14,362 nt of DNA from Bordetella parapertussis (GTDB lineage Bacteria; Pseudomonadota; Gammaproteobacteria; Burkholderiales; Burkholderiaceae_C). The stretch lies in NCBI GenBank assembly GCA_945901125.1, contig CAMDKD010000054.1, positions 1 through 14,362 on the forward strand, read 5' to 3'. Positions 4,839 through 12,622 of the stretch are shown here, in pieces (the stretch's first letter is position 1; the number at the start of each line of letters is the position of its first letter). The notes beneath the pieces are model-generated. The model had not been told where the DNA came from. It made no database searches and saw only the letters and a list, made by a program, of their open reading frames with translations. Made by a program: the position numbers and the translations under genes.

Positions 4839-5105
4839 TCACTCAGGCAACCGGGGATTTTTGCCGGTCACCTCGCGAACTTCTGCCTCTATTACATCAC
4901 CTTGATCATAGCTCTGTTGCACGGGCCGCTTGGCCAGGTCTTTGTAGCGCTGAACCGCATTGATCATCACCACAAAATCCGGTTTTCTGCCGGTGACCAG
5001 CCAGCGCAGGCAGGACAACAGCAGCATAAGCGCAGCCAAAGCCAGGAACAGCAGCAGCACCACGCCCGCCAGCAGTAAAAACAGTAAACGCATCAGCCAT
5101 TTCAT
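4839..5105 (-). CDS. small membrane protein, 88 residues, unknown function
   Basis: The N-terminus is a long run of Leu/Val/Ala (about residues 5-37) ending with CLRWLVTGRK, which could be one long helix or a tight pair. A soluble tail of about 50 residues follows, with VINAVQRYKDLAKR-like helix content and an acidic stretch GDVIEAEVREV near the end. I recall similar short Burkholderiales proteins of unknown function but cannot name a family. The start at 5105 gives MKWLMRLLFL; an in-frame ATG at 5123 would add six residues. Both start codons sit at the two ends of a 22-base near-palindrome. The gene is divergent from the extended SDR gene and is followed by the 47-residue gene. Confidence 0.65.
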   Translation of the reverse strand: MKWLMRLLFLLLAGVVLLLFLALAALMLLLSCLRWLVTGRKPDFVVMINAVQRYKDLAKRPVQQSYDQGDVIEAEVREVTGKNPRLPE

Positions 5106-5124
5106 GACCCTACTGTAGGTCATG
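5103..5124. promoter_or_regulatory. 22-base near-perfect palindrome over the start of the 88-residue gene
   Basis: The sequence from 5103 to 5124 reads CATGACC, then CTAC-T-GTAG, then GTCATG. It is a palindrome broken by a single extra C in the left arm. Its core CCTAC-T-GTAGG (5108-5118) is perfect. On the minus-strand transcript it would fold over the start codon and the GUAGGG that may serve as ribosome-binding site. As DNA it could be an operator in the divergent intergenic region. Confidence 0.5.
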
Positions 5125-5190
5125 TAGGAATGCCGTACAAAGTAACCGGGTTGCCAAAAGATTGAACGTATGATGAATTCAGTCTTTCGT

Positions 5191-5206
5191 TGATCAGCCC
5201 TGATCA
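5191..5206. promoter_or_regulatory. candidate operator TGATCAG-CC-CTGATCA
   Basis: Perfect 7-base arms with a 2-base centre end 26 bases before the start of the extended SDR gene at 5233. A regulator bound here would sit on or just after a promoter. No T-run follows, so it is not a terminator. The spacing differs from the FNR/CRP type (TTGAT-N4-ATCAA). The binding protein is unknown. Confidence 0.45.
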
Positions 5207-5232
5207 CCCGCCCTGTACCTTTGGAGCCCAAC

Positions 5233-6204
5233 ATGTTTGAATATTTCCCTGTGTCTGCCAATGAATTTGACGGACCTGTGCTGGTCACTGGCGCCGGTGG
5301 TTGCATAGGCAGCTGGACGCTGGCCTTGCTCGAGCGGGCCGGTGTCACCGTGCACGCATTTGATGTGCAAATCGATCAGCGTCGCCCATCCCTGCTGATG
5401 AATGAAGCCGCGCTCAAGCGCATCACCTGGCACGCCGGTGACATCGCCGATACAAAAGCGGTCAAAGACGTGGTGGCAAAAACCGGTGCGCGCGCCATCA
5501 TTCATCTGGCGGCTTTGCAAGTGCCGTTTTGCCGGGCCGACCCGGTGGCCGGCGCGCTGGTGAATGTGGTGGGTACCGTGAATGTGTTTGAAGCCGCCAA
5601 GGCCACCAAGGTGGAAAGAATCACTTACGCCAGTTCGGTGGCGGCTTATGGCGCGCTCGACAACGGCGGCGCCATGTCTACGCTTTACGGCGCTTACAAA
5701 TACTGTAACGAACAAACCGCCAAGGTGTATTCCGAGGAAGACGGCTTGCACAGTGTCGGCATACGCCCCGGCGTTGTGTATGGTGTGGCGCGTGACCAGG
5801 GCATGACCTCCAAAACCACGGTGGCCATTTTGGCCGCTGCCGCCGGTCAACCGTACACCATTCCGTTCAGCGGTGATGTGTCTTGGCTGTTTGCCGGTGA
5901 AGTGGCAAGTGCCTTCATCCGCAGTGTCGCCAAGCTGCGCACCGGCGCGCCGGTGTTTGACCTCAACGGCAAACTCGCCAGCGTGGAAGAGGGCATGCAC
6001 ATGCTCAAAGCGCTGGCACCTGATGCGCATATATCTATCAGCGGAAAACCGCTGGCTTTCCCCATGGGCCACTCTGACGAACCCCTGAAAGCCTATATCG
6101 GCGACTACGGTCAGATTCCCTTGCAAGCAGGTATTCAAGCCACTTTTGAAAGCTTCCAGCAATTGCTCAAAAACAAGCAAATCGACGCCAAACAGATTCA
6201 GTGA
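5233..6204 (+). CDS. NAD(P)-dependent epimerase/dehydratase-type extended SDR
   Basis: This 323-residue extended short-chain dehydrogenase/reductase has the cofactor loop TGAGGCIG at 19-26, the usual G-x-x-G-x-x-G of extended SDRs, and HLAALQ at 91-96. YASSVAAYG carries the catalytic Ser at 134/135, and Y152 and K156 lie in LYGAYKYCNE. RPGVVYG at 178-184 is the typical substrate-side motif. Extended SDRs include sugar epimerases and hydroxysteroid or other alcohol dehydrogenases; the substrate cannot be read here. The ATG at 5233 is chosen because TTTGGAG lies just upstream; an in-frame TTG at 5221 would add four residues. It is followed after 41 bases by the Baeyer-Villiger monooxygenase, so the two are probably co-transcribed and may act on the same compound (inference). 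Confidence 0.85.
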   Translation: MFEYFPVSANEFDGPVLVTGAGGCIGSWTLALLERAGVTVHAFDVQIDQRRPSLLMNEAALKRITWHAGDIADTKAVKDVVAKTGARAIIHLAALQVPFCRADPVAGALVNVVGTVNVFEAAKATKVERITYASSVAAYGALDNGGAMSTLYGAYKYCNEQTAKVYSEEDGLHSVGIRPGVVYGVARDQGMTSKTTVAILAAAAGQPYTIPFSGDVSWLFAGEVASAFIRSVAKLRTGAPVFDLNGKLASVEEGMHMLKALAPDAHISISGKPLAFPMGHSDEPLKAYIGDYGQIPLQAGIQATFESFQQLLKNKQIDAKQIQ

Positions 6205-6245
6205 ACTAGGCGTGTGCAGCGGTTTGATGGGATAGGATCAGGCGC

Positions 6246-7865
6246 ATGAAAGACTCACAGCCCAACGCGCGTCAATTGGACGCCATCATCGTCGGCGCCG
6301 GCTTGTCCGGCATGTACCAATTGCACAGCTTGCGCGACAAGCTGGGCATGCATGTCAAAGTGATAGAAGCCGCAGCCGGTGTCGGCGGTACCTGGCACCA
6401 CAACCGCTATCCCGGCGCACGCTGTGACTCAGAGAGTCACTCGTACATGTTTTATTTTTCTCCGGAACTGGTGCAGTCCTGGGAATGGTCGGAGCGTTAC
6501 CCGCAGCAGCCGGAAATTCAGCGTTACATGGACCACGTGGCTGATTTTTTGAAGCTGCGCCAGGATATGGTGTTCAACACCCGCGTCAATTCAGCCGAAT
6601 ACGACGAAGCCGCCAATCTGTGGCGGGTGCATACCTCGGACGGGCAGAGCTGGAGCGCCACTTACCTGATCACCGCCGTCGGTTGTTTATCAAGCGCTAA
6701 CGTGCCGGCTATCGTTGGCCTCAACAGCTTCAAAGGCCAATGGGTACACACCAGCGCTTGGCCCTTGGAAGGGATTGACTTAAAAGGCAAGCGCGTAGGC
6801 GTGGTTGGAACCGGTTCCACCGGCATTCAAGCGATTCCCGTGATCGCCGAACAAGCCGGTCATTTGACGGTGTTTCAGCGCACCGCCAACTACAGTATTC
6901 CAGCCCGAAACGCGCCGCTCAGCGATGACTTCAAACGCTATGTCAAAACGAACGCCGAAGACATACGTCAGTTGATGAATGAAACAACCAACGGGCATTG
7001 CTTTCGCATAGACCCGCGCTCGGCGCTCGAGGTCAGCGAGCAAGAACGCAGGTCTGTGTATGAAGCCGCCTGGGCCAAAGGCGGCTTGCAGTTTCGTGCC
7101 ACCTTCGGCGATTTGCTGAAAGATAAACAAGCCAACGACACGGCCGCTGAATTCATCAAAACCAAAATCAGGCAAGTGGTGCAAGACCCTGAAAAAGCCG
7201 CCTTGCTCTCTGACATAGACCACCCGTTCGCCGCCAAACGCCCGCCCATAGACAGCCATTATTTCGAAACCTTTAACCGCGACAACGTCAGCCTGGTCGA
7301 TATACGCAGCCACCCCATAGAACGCATCACGCCCGCAGGCATCAAGACCTCGAATGCAGAGTACGAGCTGGACGTGATTGTGTTTGCCACCGGCTTTGAC
7401 GCCATGACCGGCAGTTTGTTGCGCATGAATATTTCGGGTCGCCAAGGCTTGCCATTGAAAGACGCCTGGGCGGCGGGGCCGCGCACTTACCTGGGTTTGC
7501 AAATCCCTAAGTTTCCCAATCTGTTCACCATCACCGGGCCGGGCAGCCCGTCGGTGTTGTGCAATCTGCCCCCGCAAATCGAGCAACACGTCAACTGGAT
7601 CACCGCTTGTATCGCCTATATGCGCGACAACGGCATGTCACAGATTGAGGCGGATGAACAAGCCAGCGACGACTGGGTGCAGCAGGTGAACGATGCGGCC
7701 AATGCCACCTTGTTGCCGCAGGCGCACCACAGCTGGTACCTGGGCGCCAACGTGCCGGGCAAGCCGCGTGTGTTCATGCCGTATGCCGGCGGGTTTGCGC
7801 GTTACACAGGTATTTGTGACGAAGTAGCCGCCAGCAAATACCGGGGCTTTCATTTGCACAGCTGA
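6246..7865 (+). CDS. Baeyer-Villiger monooxygenase (flavin-dependent, cyclohexanone monooxygenase type)
   Basis: This 539-residue class B flavin monooxygenase inserts one oxygen from O2 next to a ketone to give an ester or lactone, using FAD and NADPH. The FAD Rossmann motif GAGLSG is at 17-22. GGTWHHNRYPGARCDSES at 47-64 and WEWSERY at 79-85 follow the cyclohexanone monooxygenase pattern. The fingerprint F-x-G-x-x-x-H-x-x-x-W-P is intact at 162-173. The second Rossmann motif GTGSTG is at 188-193. The catalytic Arg is expected at R332 in KRPPIDSHYFETFNRDNV, and FATGFD follows. The length is typical, so the enzyme should be active. It follows the extended SDR by 41 bases and converges on the transporter operon with 16 bases between stops. 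The true substrate (cyclic ketone, terpenoid or other) is unknown. Confidence 0.93.
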   Translation: MKDSQPNARQLDAIIVGAGLSGMYQLHSLRDKLGMHVKVIEAAAGVGGTWHHNRYPGARCDSESHSYMFYFSPELVQSWEWSERYPQQPEIQRYMDHVADFLKLRQDMVFNTRVNSAEYDEAANLWRVHTSDGQSWSATYLITAVGCLSSANVPAIVGLNSFKGQWVHTSAWPLEGIDLKGKRVGVVGTGSTGIQAIPVIAEQAGHLTVFQRTANYSIPARNAPLSDDFKRYVKTNAEDIRQLMNETTNGHCFRIDPRSALEVSEQERRSVYEAAWAKGGLQFRATFGDLLKDKQANDTAAEFIKTKIRQVVQDPEKAALLSDIDHPFAAKRPPIDSHYFETFNRDNVSLVDIRSHPIERITPAGIKTSNAEYELDVIVFATGFDAMTGSLLRMNISGRQGLPLKDAWAAGPRTYLGLQIPKFPNLFTITGPGSPSVLCNLPPQIEQHVNWITACIAYMRDNGMSQIEADEQASDDWVQQVNDAANATLLPQAHHSWYLGANVPGKPRVFMPYAGGFARYTGICDEVAASKYRGFHLHS

Positions 7866-7881
7866 TTCGCTATGCCCGGCT

Positions 7882-8592
7882 TCAGACCGACAAATAACGC
7901 TGCTTGATCTGCGCGTCGGCGTTCAGCTCGGCGATGCTGCCGGTGAACACATCGACACCTTTGTCTATCACCACGGCACGGTCGGCCAGTCCCAGACAGA
8001 AATGCAGGTTTTGCTCGGCCAGCACAATGCTGGTACCGGTTTGCTTCAAGGCTTGAATCAGTTCACCTATTTTTTGCACCATGATGGGCGCCAGGCCTTC
8101 GCTGGGTTCGTCCAGCAGCAACAACCGCGGGTTGCCCATCAGCGCGCGTCCGACCGTCAGCATTTGCTGTTCACCGCCGGATAGCAGACCGCCCGAGCGG
8201 TGGCGCAATGGTTTGAGCAGCGGCAGCATGTCGTAGACGCGTTCCATGGGCCAATCGTCTTCGCCGCCAGGGCCGCGTTTGGAGGCAATGTCCAGGTTGT
8301 CTTCGACACTGAGCTCAGAAAAAATCTGTCTGTCCTCGGGCACGTAAGCCAGACCGGCGCGCGCGATCACATGGGCTTGCCTGCCCAGGATGGACTCGCC
8401 TTGAAACACCACAGAGCCGCTGCGCGCAGGAATGGCACCGGCTATGGCTTTCATGGTCGTGCTTTTACCGGCCCCGTTGCGGCCCAGCAAGGCCAGCGTT
8501 TCACCCTGGCGCAGCGTCAGGTTCAGGCCGAACAAGACCTGGCTGGTGTCGTACAGCACTTCCAGTTGTTGCACTTGCAGCAGATCACTCAC
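7882..8592 (-). CDS. livF: branched-chain-type ABC transporter ATP-binding protein (LivF-like)
   Basis: This is one of two ATPases that power a Liv-type importer at the inner face of the membrane. Using the GTG start at 8592 it has 236 residues. Walker A GRNGAGKST is at 37-45, YVPEDRQIF (Q-loop region of LivF proteins) at 83-91, the signature LSGGEQQ at 137-143, and Walker B LLLLDEPSEGLAP from 157. The GTG is preferred because AGGAG lies seven bases upstream and the N-terminus then matches LivF proteins; the in-frame ATG at 8610 lacks a good site. The gene overlaps the LivG stop by eight bases. It is the last gene of the operon and converges with the monooxygenase; no terminator hairpin is visible between them. 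Confidence 0.92.
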   Translation of the reverse strand: MSDLLQVQQLEVLYDTSQVLFGLNLTLRQGETLALLGRNGAGKSTTMKAIAGAIPARSGSVVFQGESILGRQAHVIARAGLAYVPEDRQIFSELSVEDNLDIASKRGPGGEDDWPMERVYDMLPLLKPLRHRSGGLLSGGEQQMLTVGRALMGNPRLLLLDEPSEGLAPIMVQKIGELIQALKQTGTSIVLAEQNLHFCLGLADRAVVIDKGVDVFTGSIAELNADAQIKQRYLSV

Positions 8593-9340
8593 CGGCGCTC
8601 TCCTGTGCATGGCCTAAGTAGGCTTCGATCACGCGCGGATTGGCGCGGATTTCCTCGGCGTTGCCCTGGGCCAGCAGTTTGCCGTAGGACAACACATGGA
8701 TGTGTTGCGCGACCCGGAAAACAATGTCCATGTCGTGTTCAATCAGCACAATGGTCAAGCCGCCTTGACACCAGAGTTGCTGAACCGTGTCCATCATCTG
8801 GCCGCGTTCATCCGGGCCCATGCCGGCCACCGGTTCGTCCAGCAACAACACCTTGGGGCGCATCACCAAAGCCAGCGCCATGTCCAACAACTTTTGATCG
8901 CCATGCGACAAATTGCCGCTGACGGTATCCGCCTTGTTTTGCAAGCCGAGTTGCTCCATGACTTCGTGCGCCCGGTCGCGTGTAGAGGCAAGTGGAAAGC
9001 TGCCGTGCATTTGCGCTGAATGGCCAAACGCGGATTGCAACGCGGCGCGCAGCGATTCCTCGATCGTTAAGCTTTTGAACAACTTAGCGACTTGAAACGC
9101 GCGGCCTATGCCTTTATGAACAATGGCGTTGCGCGACAACCCGACCATGTTTTCGCCGTCGAGCAGAATTTGTCCGCTGTCGGGTTGCAAGCCACCGGAA
9201 ATCAAATTGAAGAACGTGGTTTTACCGGCACCATTGGGGCCGATGACGGCGCTCAGCGAGCCTTCAGGAAATTCCATGGAAACGTCCGAGATGGCGCTTA
9301 CGCCGCCGAAGGATTTGTAGAGTTTGTCTATGCACAACAT
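8585..9340 (-). CDS. livG: branched-chain-type ABC transporter ATP-binding protein (LivG-like)
   Basis: The second ATPase of the importer has 251 residues from the ATG at 9340. Walker A GPNGAGKTT is at 34-42, the Q-loop GRAFQ at 79-83, the signature LSHGDQK (the LivG variant of LSGGQ) at 144-150, and Walker B VLLLDEPVAGM from 164. IEHDMD follows with the H-loop histidine. The start codon overlaps the LivM stop as TGATG, so translation is coupled. A longer frame from 9373 would add 11 Arg-rich residues lying inside livM and is rejected. It works as a dimer with the LivF-like protein on the two permeases. Confidence 0.93.
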   Translation of the reverse strand: MLCIDKLYKSFGGVSAISDVSMEFPEGSLSAVIGPNGAGKTTFFNLISGGLQPDSGQILLDGENMVGLSRNAIVHKGIGRAFQVAKLFKSLTIEESLRAALQSAFGHSAQMHGSFPLASTRDRAHEVMEQLGLQNKADTVSGNLSHGDQKLLDMALALVMRPKVLLLDEPVAGMGPDERGQMMDTVQQLWCQGGLTIVLIEHDMDIVFRVAQHIHVLSYGKLLAQGNAEEIRANPRVIEAYLGHAQESAGE

Positions 9341-10314
9341 CAGCGGCCGCCTTCTTTGGCAGCGGGCAGCCACTTGCGCCAGCCTTTGAACACATCGGTG
9401 ATACCGCGTTGAAAACCCAGCGTGAACAGCAGAATCACCAGACCCAGGGCCAGACCGTGGTACTGGGTGTTGCGGGTGATGGTGTCATTGAATATTTGCA
9501 GCAGCGCCGCGCCCAGCACTGGACCTGTGAACACATGGGTGCCGCCCATCATGATCATGAACACTGCTTCGCCGGACATGGTCCAGTAGCTGAAATCGGG
9601 AAAGGCACCGGATACAAACAAGGCCATGATGACACCGCCGACACCGGCAAACATGCCGGCCAGGATGAAGGCGTACAAACGCACACGCCACACGTTGATA
9701 CCTAGAAAAGCAGCGCGGTCTTCGTTGTCACGCAGCATGCGCAAGGTGTAGCCGAAGGGCGACTGCATCAGCAAGCGCATGGCCAGCAGACAGGCCACTG
9801 CCAACACGCAAGAGAACATATACATATGCTGGGTTTTGGATAAATCGATGCCTATGAACACGGGACGCGGAATGCCGCCGGTCAGGCCTTGGTCGCCGCC
9901 GGTCAAACCCGTCCAAGTGATGATGATGCTGTGCAGCAGCATTTGAAAAGCCAGCGTCAGAAAAGAAAAGTAAATGCCTTTGAGTCGCACGCAAATCGCG
10001 CCTATGACCGCGGCCAGCAGCGCGCAAAACACCACCGCCGTCAACAAAGCCACCGGCACAGACACCGCGGCTTTTTGCAGCATCAAAGAGAAAGCATAGG
10101 CACCGCTGCCGAAAAACATGGCGTGACCAAAAGACACCATGCCACCGTAACCGACCAGCATATTGAGCGAGGTCGCCAGCAGTCCAACTGCACACAAGCG
10201 GATGATGAAATCGACAACCACGCGCGAAGGGTCTAGCAAAGGCAAGGCCAGCAGCAGCAACAGCGCAAGCGTCGCCCAGGCACTGTCTTTTTGCCAACGT
10301 TTGAGCCCGCTCAT
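9340..10314 (-). CDS. livM: branched-chain-type ABC transporter permease (LivM-like)
   Basis: This 324-residue inner-membrane permease has many hydrophobic helices. It shows the LivM hallmarks LLATSLNMLVGYGGMVSFGH near residues 43-62, TGGDQGLTGG in the middle, and RDNEDRAAFLGINVWRVRLY leading to AFILAGMFAGVGGV, the cytoplasmic loop that contacts the ATPases. Its ATG overlaps the LivH stop as ATGA (10311-10314), and its stop overlaps the LivG start. It forms the transmembrane channel with the LivH-like protein. The substrate class of such permeases ranges from branched-chain amino acids to amides, urea and aromatic or other organic acids, so 'Liv' is a family name here. Confidence 0.93.
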   Translation of the reverse strand: MSGLKRWQKDSAWATLALLLLLALPLLDPSRVVVDFIIRLCAVGLLATSLNMLVGYGGMVSFGHAMFFGSGAYAFSLMLQKAAVSVPVALLTAVVFCALLAAVIGAICVRLKGIYFSFLTLAFQMLLHSIIITWTGLTGGDQGLTGGIPRPVFIGIDLSKTQHMYMFSCVLAVACLLAMRLLMQSPFGYTLRMLRDNEDRAAFLGINVWRVRLYAFILAGMFAGVGGVIMALFVSGAFPDFSYWTMSGEAVFMIMMGGTHVFTGPVLGAALLQIFNDTITRNTQYHGLALGLVILLFTLGFQRGITDVFKGWRKWLPAAKEGGR

Positions 10315-11213
10315 GACTGGCCCTTGCCCATGAGTCCGCTGGGTTTGTAAACCAGAATCAAGCCCATGGCCAGAAACATGATGCCTTCGACAAACAGCGG
10401 AAAGCCTATGGAGCCGAAAGAGCGGATCAAGCCTATCAGCAAAGCGCCCAGCAAAGCGCCGCTGACCGAACCCATGCCGCCAATGACGGTGACGATGAAA
10501 GATTCAATAAGTATGGAAAAACCCATGCCAGGTGACATGGAGCGCACCGGCGCGGCCAGGCCGCCTGCCAGTCCGGCCAACAGACCGCCGAAGGCAAACA
10601 CCGAGGCGTAAATCAATCGGGTATTTAAACCTAAGGCGGAGGTCATGCCGGGGTTTTGCGCTGCTGCGCGGATGATTTTGCCGGCGCGTGTGCGGGTCAG
10701 GGTGAACCACAGCAATCCTGCGATCAACCCGGCAGCTGCCATCAAATACACATAAAACACAGGCACCACGCCGCCGCCTATGAACAAAGGCGCTTGCTGG
10801 AAGGCTTTGGGCATGCCCATGGACTGGAACTCGGCGCCCCAAACGATTTTCACCACATCGTCCAATATCAAAATGAAGGCGTAACAAACCAGCAGTTGCA
10901 GCAGCACGTCTGATTTGTAAACCCGGCGCATGAAAAAGCGTTCAAACACCAGTGCAAACAGGCCTACGCCCAAACCCGCGGCCACCGCCGCCAGCGCATA
11001 GCTGTCAGTGATGCGGTAGGCAGATAACGCCACATAAGCCCCGAGCATGTAAAACGAGCCGTGGGCGAAATTGATGACACCGAGCACGCCGAAGATCAGC
11101 GTCAAACCGGCGGCCACCAAGAACAGCAGGGCACCGACGATCAAACCGGTGCTGGTCTGGGTCACGATGCATGACATCGAGCCCAGGCATTCAAACAAGG
11201 CATTGAGTTCCAT
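10311..11213 (-). CDS. livH: branched-chain-type ABC transporter permease (LivH-like)
   Basis: This 300-residue inner-membrane permease starts with a polar stretch, then TGLIVGALLFLVAAGLTLIF. The family hallmark FGVLGVINFAHGSFYMLGAY follows at about 41-60. The ATPase-contact loop includes RTRAGKIIRAAAQNPGMTSALG, followed by FGGLLAGLAGGL. The start is 18 bases after the stop of the binding-protein gene and has no strong Shine-Dalgarno, so coupling to the upstream gene is likely. The partners are LivM, LivG and LivF of the same operon. The length is usual for the family. Confidence 0.93.
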   Translation of the reverse strand: MELNALFECLGSMSCIVTQTSTGLIVGALLFLVAAGLTLIFGVLGVINFAHGSFYMLGAYVALSAYRITDSYALAAVAAGLGVGLFALVFERFFMRRVYKSDVLLQLLVCYAFILILDDVVKIVWGAEFQSMGMPKAFQQAPLFIGGGVVPVFYVYLMAAAGLIAGLLWFTLTRTRAGKIIRAAAQNPGMTSALGLNTRLIYASVFAFGGLLAGLAGGLAAPVRSMSPGMGFSILIESFIVTVIGGMGSVSGALLGALLIGLIRSFGSIGFPLFVEGIMFLAMGLILVYKPSGLMGKGQS

Positions 11214-11231
11214 CAGAAGCTGTCAGTGGTT

Positions 11232-12491
11232 TCAGGTGTAGGACTTGCGCTTTTTCCACTGTACTTCCAACTCGGTGATCTGCTTCCAGTTACCGGGGTT
11301 GGGCTTGGACATGAAAGGTTCTTTGGGCTCAAGCGCGCCCCAGCCCACGGCGTAGTCGACCAAGGTGTTGTCCTCGGCGCGCATGGTGAGTTTGCCGTTA
11401 GAGCCGAAAGGCGAATCTATGCTCATGCCGCGCAGTGCTTCGGCCATTTTTTTGCCGTCTGTGCTGTTGGTTTTCTTCATGGCGCTGGTCAGGAACTGTA
11501 CCGCTGCGGCGTTTTGCCAGGCCCAGTTCAGCGGCAGGTCTTTAAAGCGGGCTTGGTAGGCGTTGGACCAGTTGGTGTTGGCAGGTGTGTTGGGAAAGCT
11601 TTTTAAATAGCGGTTGCCCGAATGCAGTCCGCGCGGCACGTTTTTCACCGCAGTCAGCACCGCGTAGTCGGCCATGTTGACGGCAAAGAACTCGCGCTCG
11701 TTGAACAAACCGTAAATACCGGCCTGGTCGATGAACGAGGTCAGGTCTCCGCCCCACAACGCAGAATAAATGGCTTGCGGTTTGCCTTGCAGCAAACGTG
11801 TGATGGCTTCGGTGTAATCGGCTTGAAACAGCTTGGGCCAGACGTCGCCGACGATTTCAATAGAAGGATTGAAAAACTTCAAATACTCCATGAATTCGGC
11901 GGTGGTGTCGCGGCCATAGGCGTAGTCGGGCGACACGGTCATCCAGCGCTTGAGATTTTTTTCTTTGGATACTTGGGCCGCGTATGCGCCGCCGACGATG
12001 GCGTCATGCACACCTTGGCGGGCGCAGCGAAAACCCAGGGGAGTGCGGATTTTCGGGTCGGCCGTGAGCGATGAGGTTTCTGAGCAGGTGTGCATGACCA
12101 GCACGCCTAAGTCGCGCGCCACTTCGTGCACCGCAAAACCGCCGGATGAGGCTTCTGCATCCAGAATGATTTCGCAGTCTTCAGAAGTCACGAGCTCACG
12201 GGCAACGCGGGCGGCTTCTTGCGGTTGGCCCTTGGAATCGCGAATCACCAGTTCTATCTTGCGGCCGTTCAAGCCGCCGGCGGCGTTGAATTTTTCGACT
12301 TCCAGCGTGGCTGCGTTAGAAGATGACTGGCCTAGCATGGCAACCCGGCCCGACAAAATAGTGGGCATGCCGATACGAATTGTTTTGTTCTGGGCACGAG
12401 AGATGAAAGGCGCGCTCAAAGCTGCGGTGGTGACGGCGGAGGCACCGAATTTGAGCAGCTTGCGACGCTGGGCCTGAGTGTTGTCTTGCAT
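11232..12491 (-). CDS. livK: periplasmic substrate-binding protein of the Liv-type ABC transporter
   Basis: This 419-residue type I periplasmic binding protein delivers the substrate to the LivHM permease. The N-terminus (QRRKLLKFGASAVTTAALSA, expected cleavage after SRA) has a twin arginine, so export by Tat is likely. IRIGMPTILSGRVAMLGQSS and FNAAGGLNGRKIELVIRDSKG are typical of the first lobe of LivK-type proteins. The central SPDYAYGRD and QADYTEAI are also family-like. The ligand cannot be read; close family members bind varied organic acids and amides besides amino acids. The ATG at 12491 is preferred to one at 12530 because AGGAG lies seven bases upstream. It is the first transporter gene and is 131 bases after the amidohydrolase stop. 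I see no convincing promoter or terminator in that gap. Confidence 0.9.
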   Translation of the reverse strand: MQDNTQAQRRKLLKFGASAVTTAALSAPFISRAQNKTIRIGMPTILSGRVAMLGQSSSNAATLEVEKFNAAGGLNGRKIELVIRDSKGQPQEAARVARELVTSEDCEIILDAEASSGGFAVHEVARDLGVLVMHTCSETSSLTADPKIRTPLGFRCARQGVHDAIVGGAYAAQVSKEKNLKRWMTVSPDYAYGRDTTAEFMEYLKFFNPSIEIVGDVWPKLFQADYTEAITRLLQGKPQAIYSALWGGDLTSFIDQAGIYGLFNEREFFAVNMADYAVLTAVKNVPRGLHSGNRYLKSFPNTPANTNWSNAYQARFKDLPLNWAWQNAAAVQFLTSAMKKTNSTDGKKMAEALRGMSIDSPFGSNGKLTMRAEDNTLVDYAVGWGALEPKEPFMSKPNPGNWKQITELEVQWKKRKSYT

Positions 12492-12622
12492 GTATGTCTC
12501 CTGTGATGCGGGCGGTTCGCTTGAGGTCAATTCAGTCTAAGTCAAATCCGCAAGCGTTTGCTTAGGGGTTTAGGCGAAGCTTTGTACCGGAATTGCCAGT
12601 TTGAAAACTCAAAAACGGGTAT

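Noticed and set aside
5194..6180. Long minus-strand open frame (328 codons) opposite the extended SDR gene
   Set aside because: It is rich in His, Gly and Arg with no recognisable domain, and mirrors a clear SDR with intact motifs. It is a GC-rich antisense shadow.
6780..7589. Minus-strand open frame of 269 codons inside the monooxygenase gene
   Set aside because: The plus strand encodes an intact Baeyer-Villiger monooxygenase with all motifs; the antisense frame shows no domain.
12492..12622. Promoter or terminator between the amidohydrolase and the binding-protein gene
   Set aside because: There are TTGACT-like and TACAAA-like hexamers and a weak AAGC/GCTT repeat, but none with proper spacing or a T-run.
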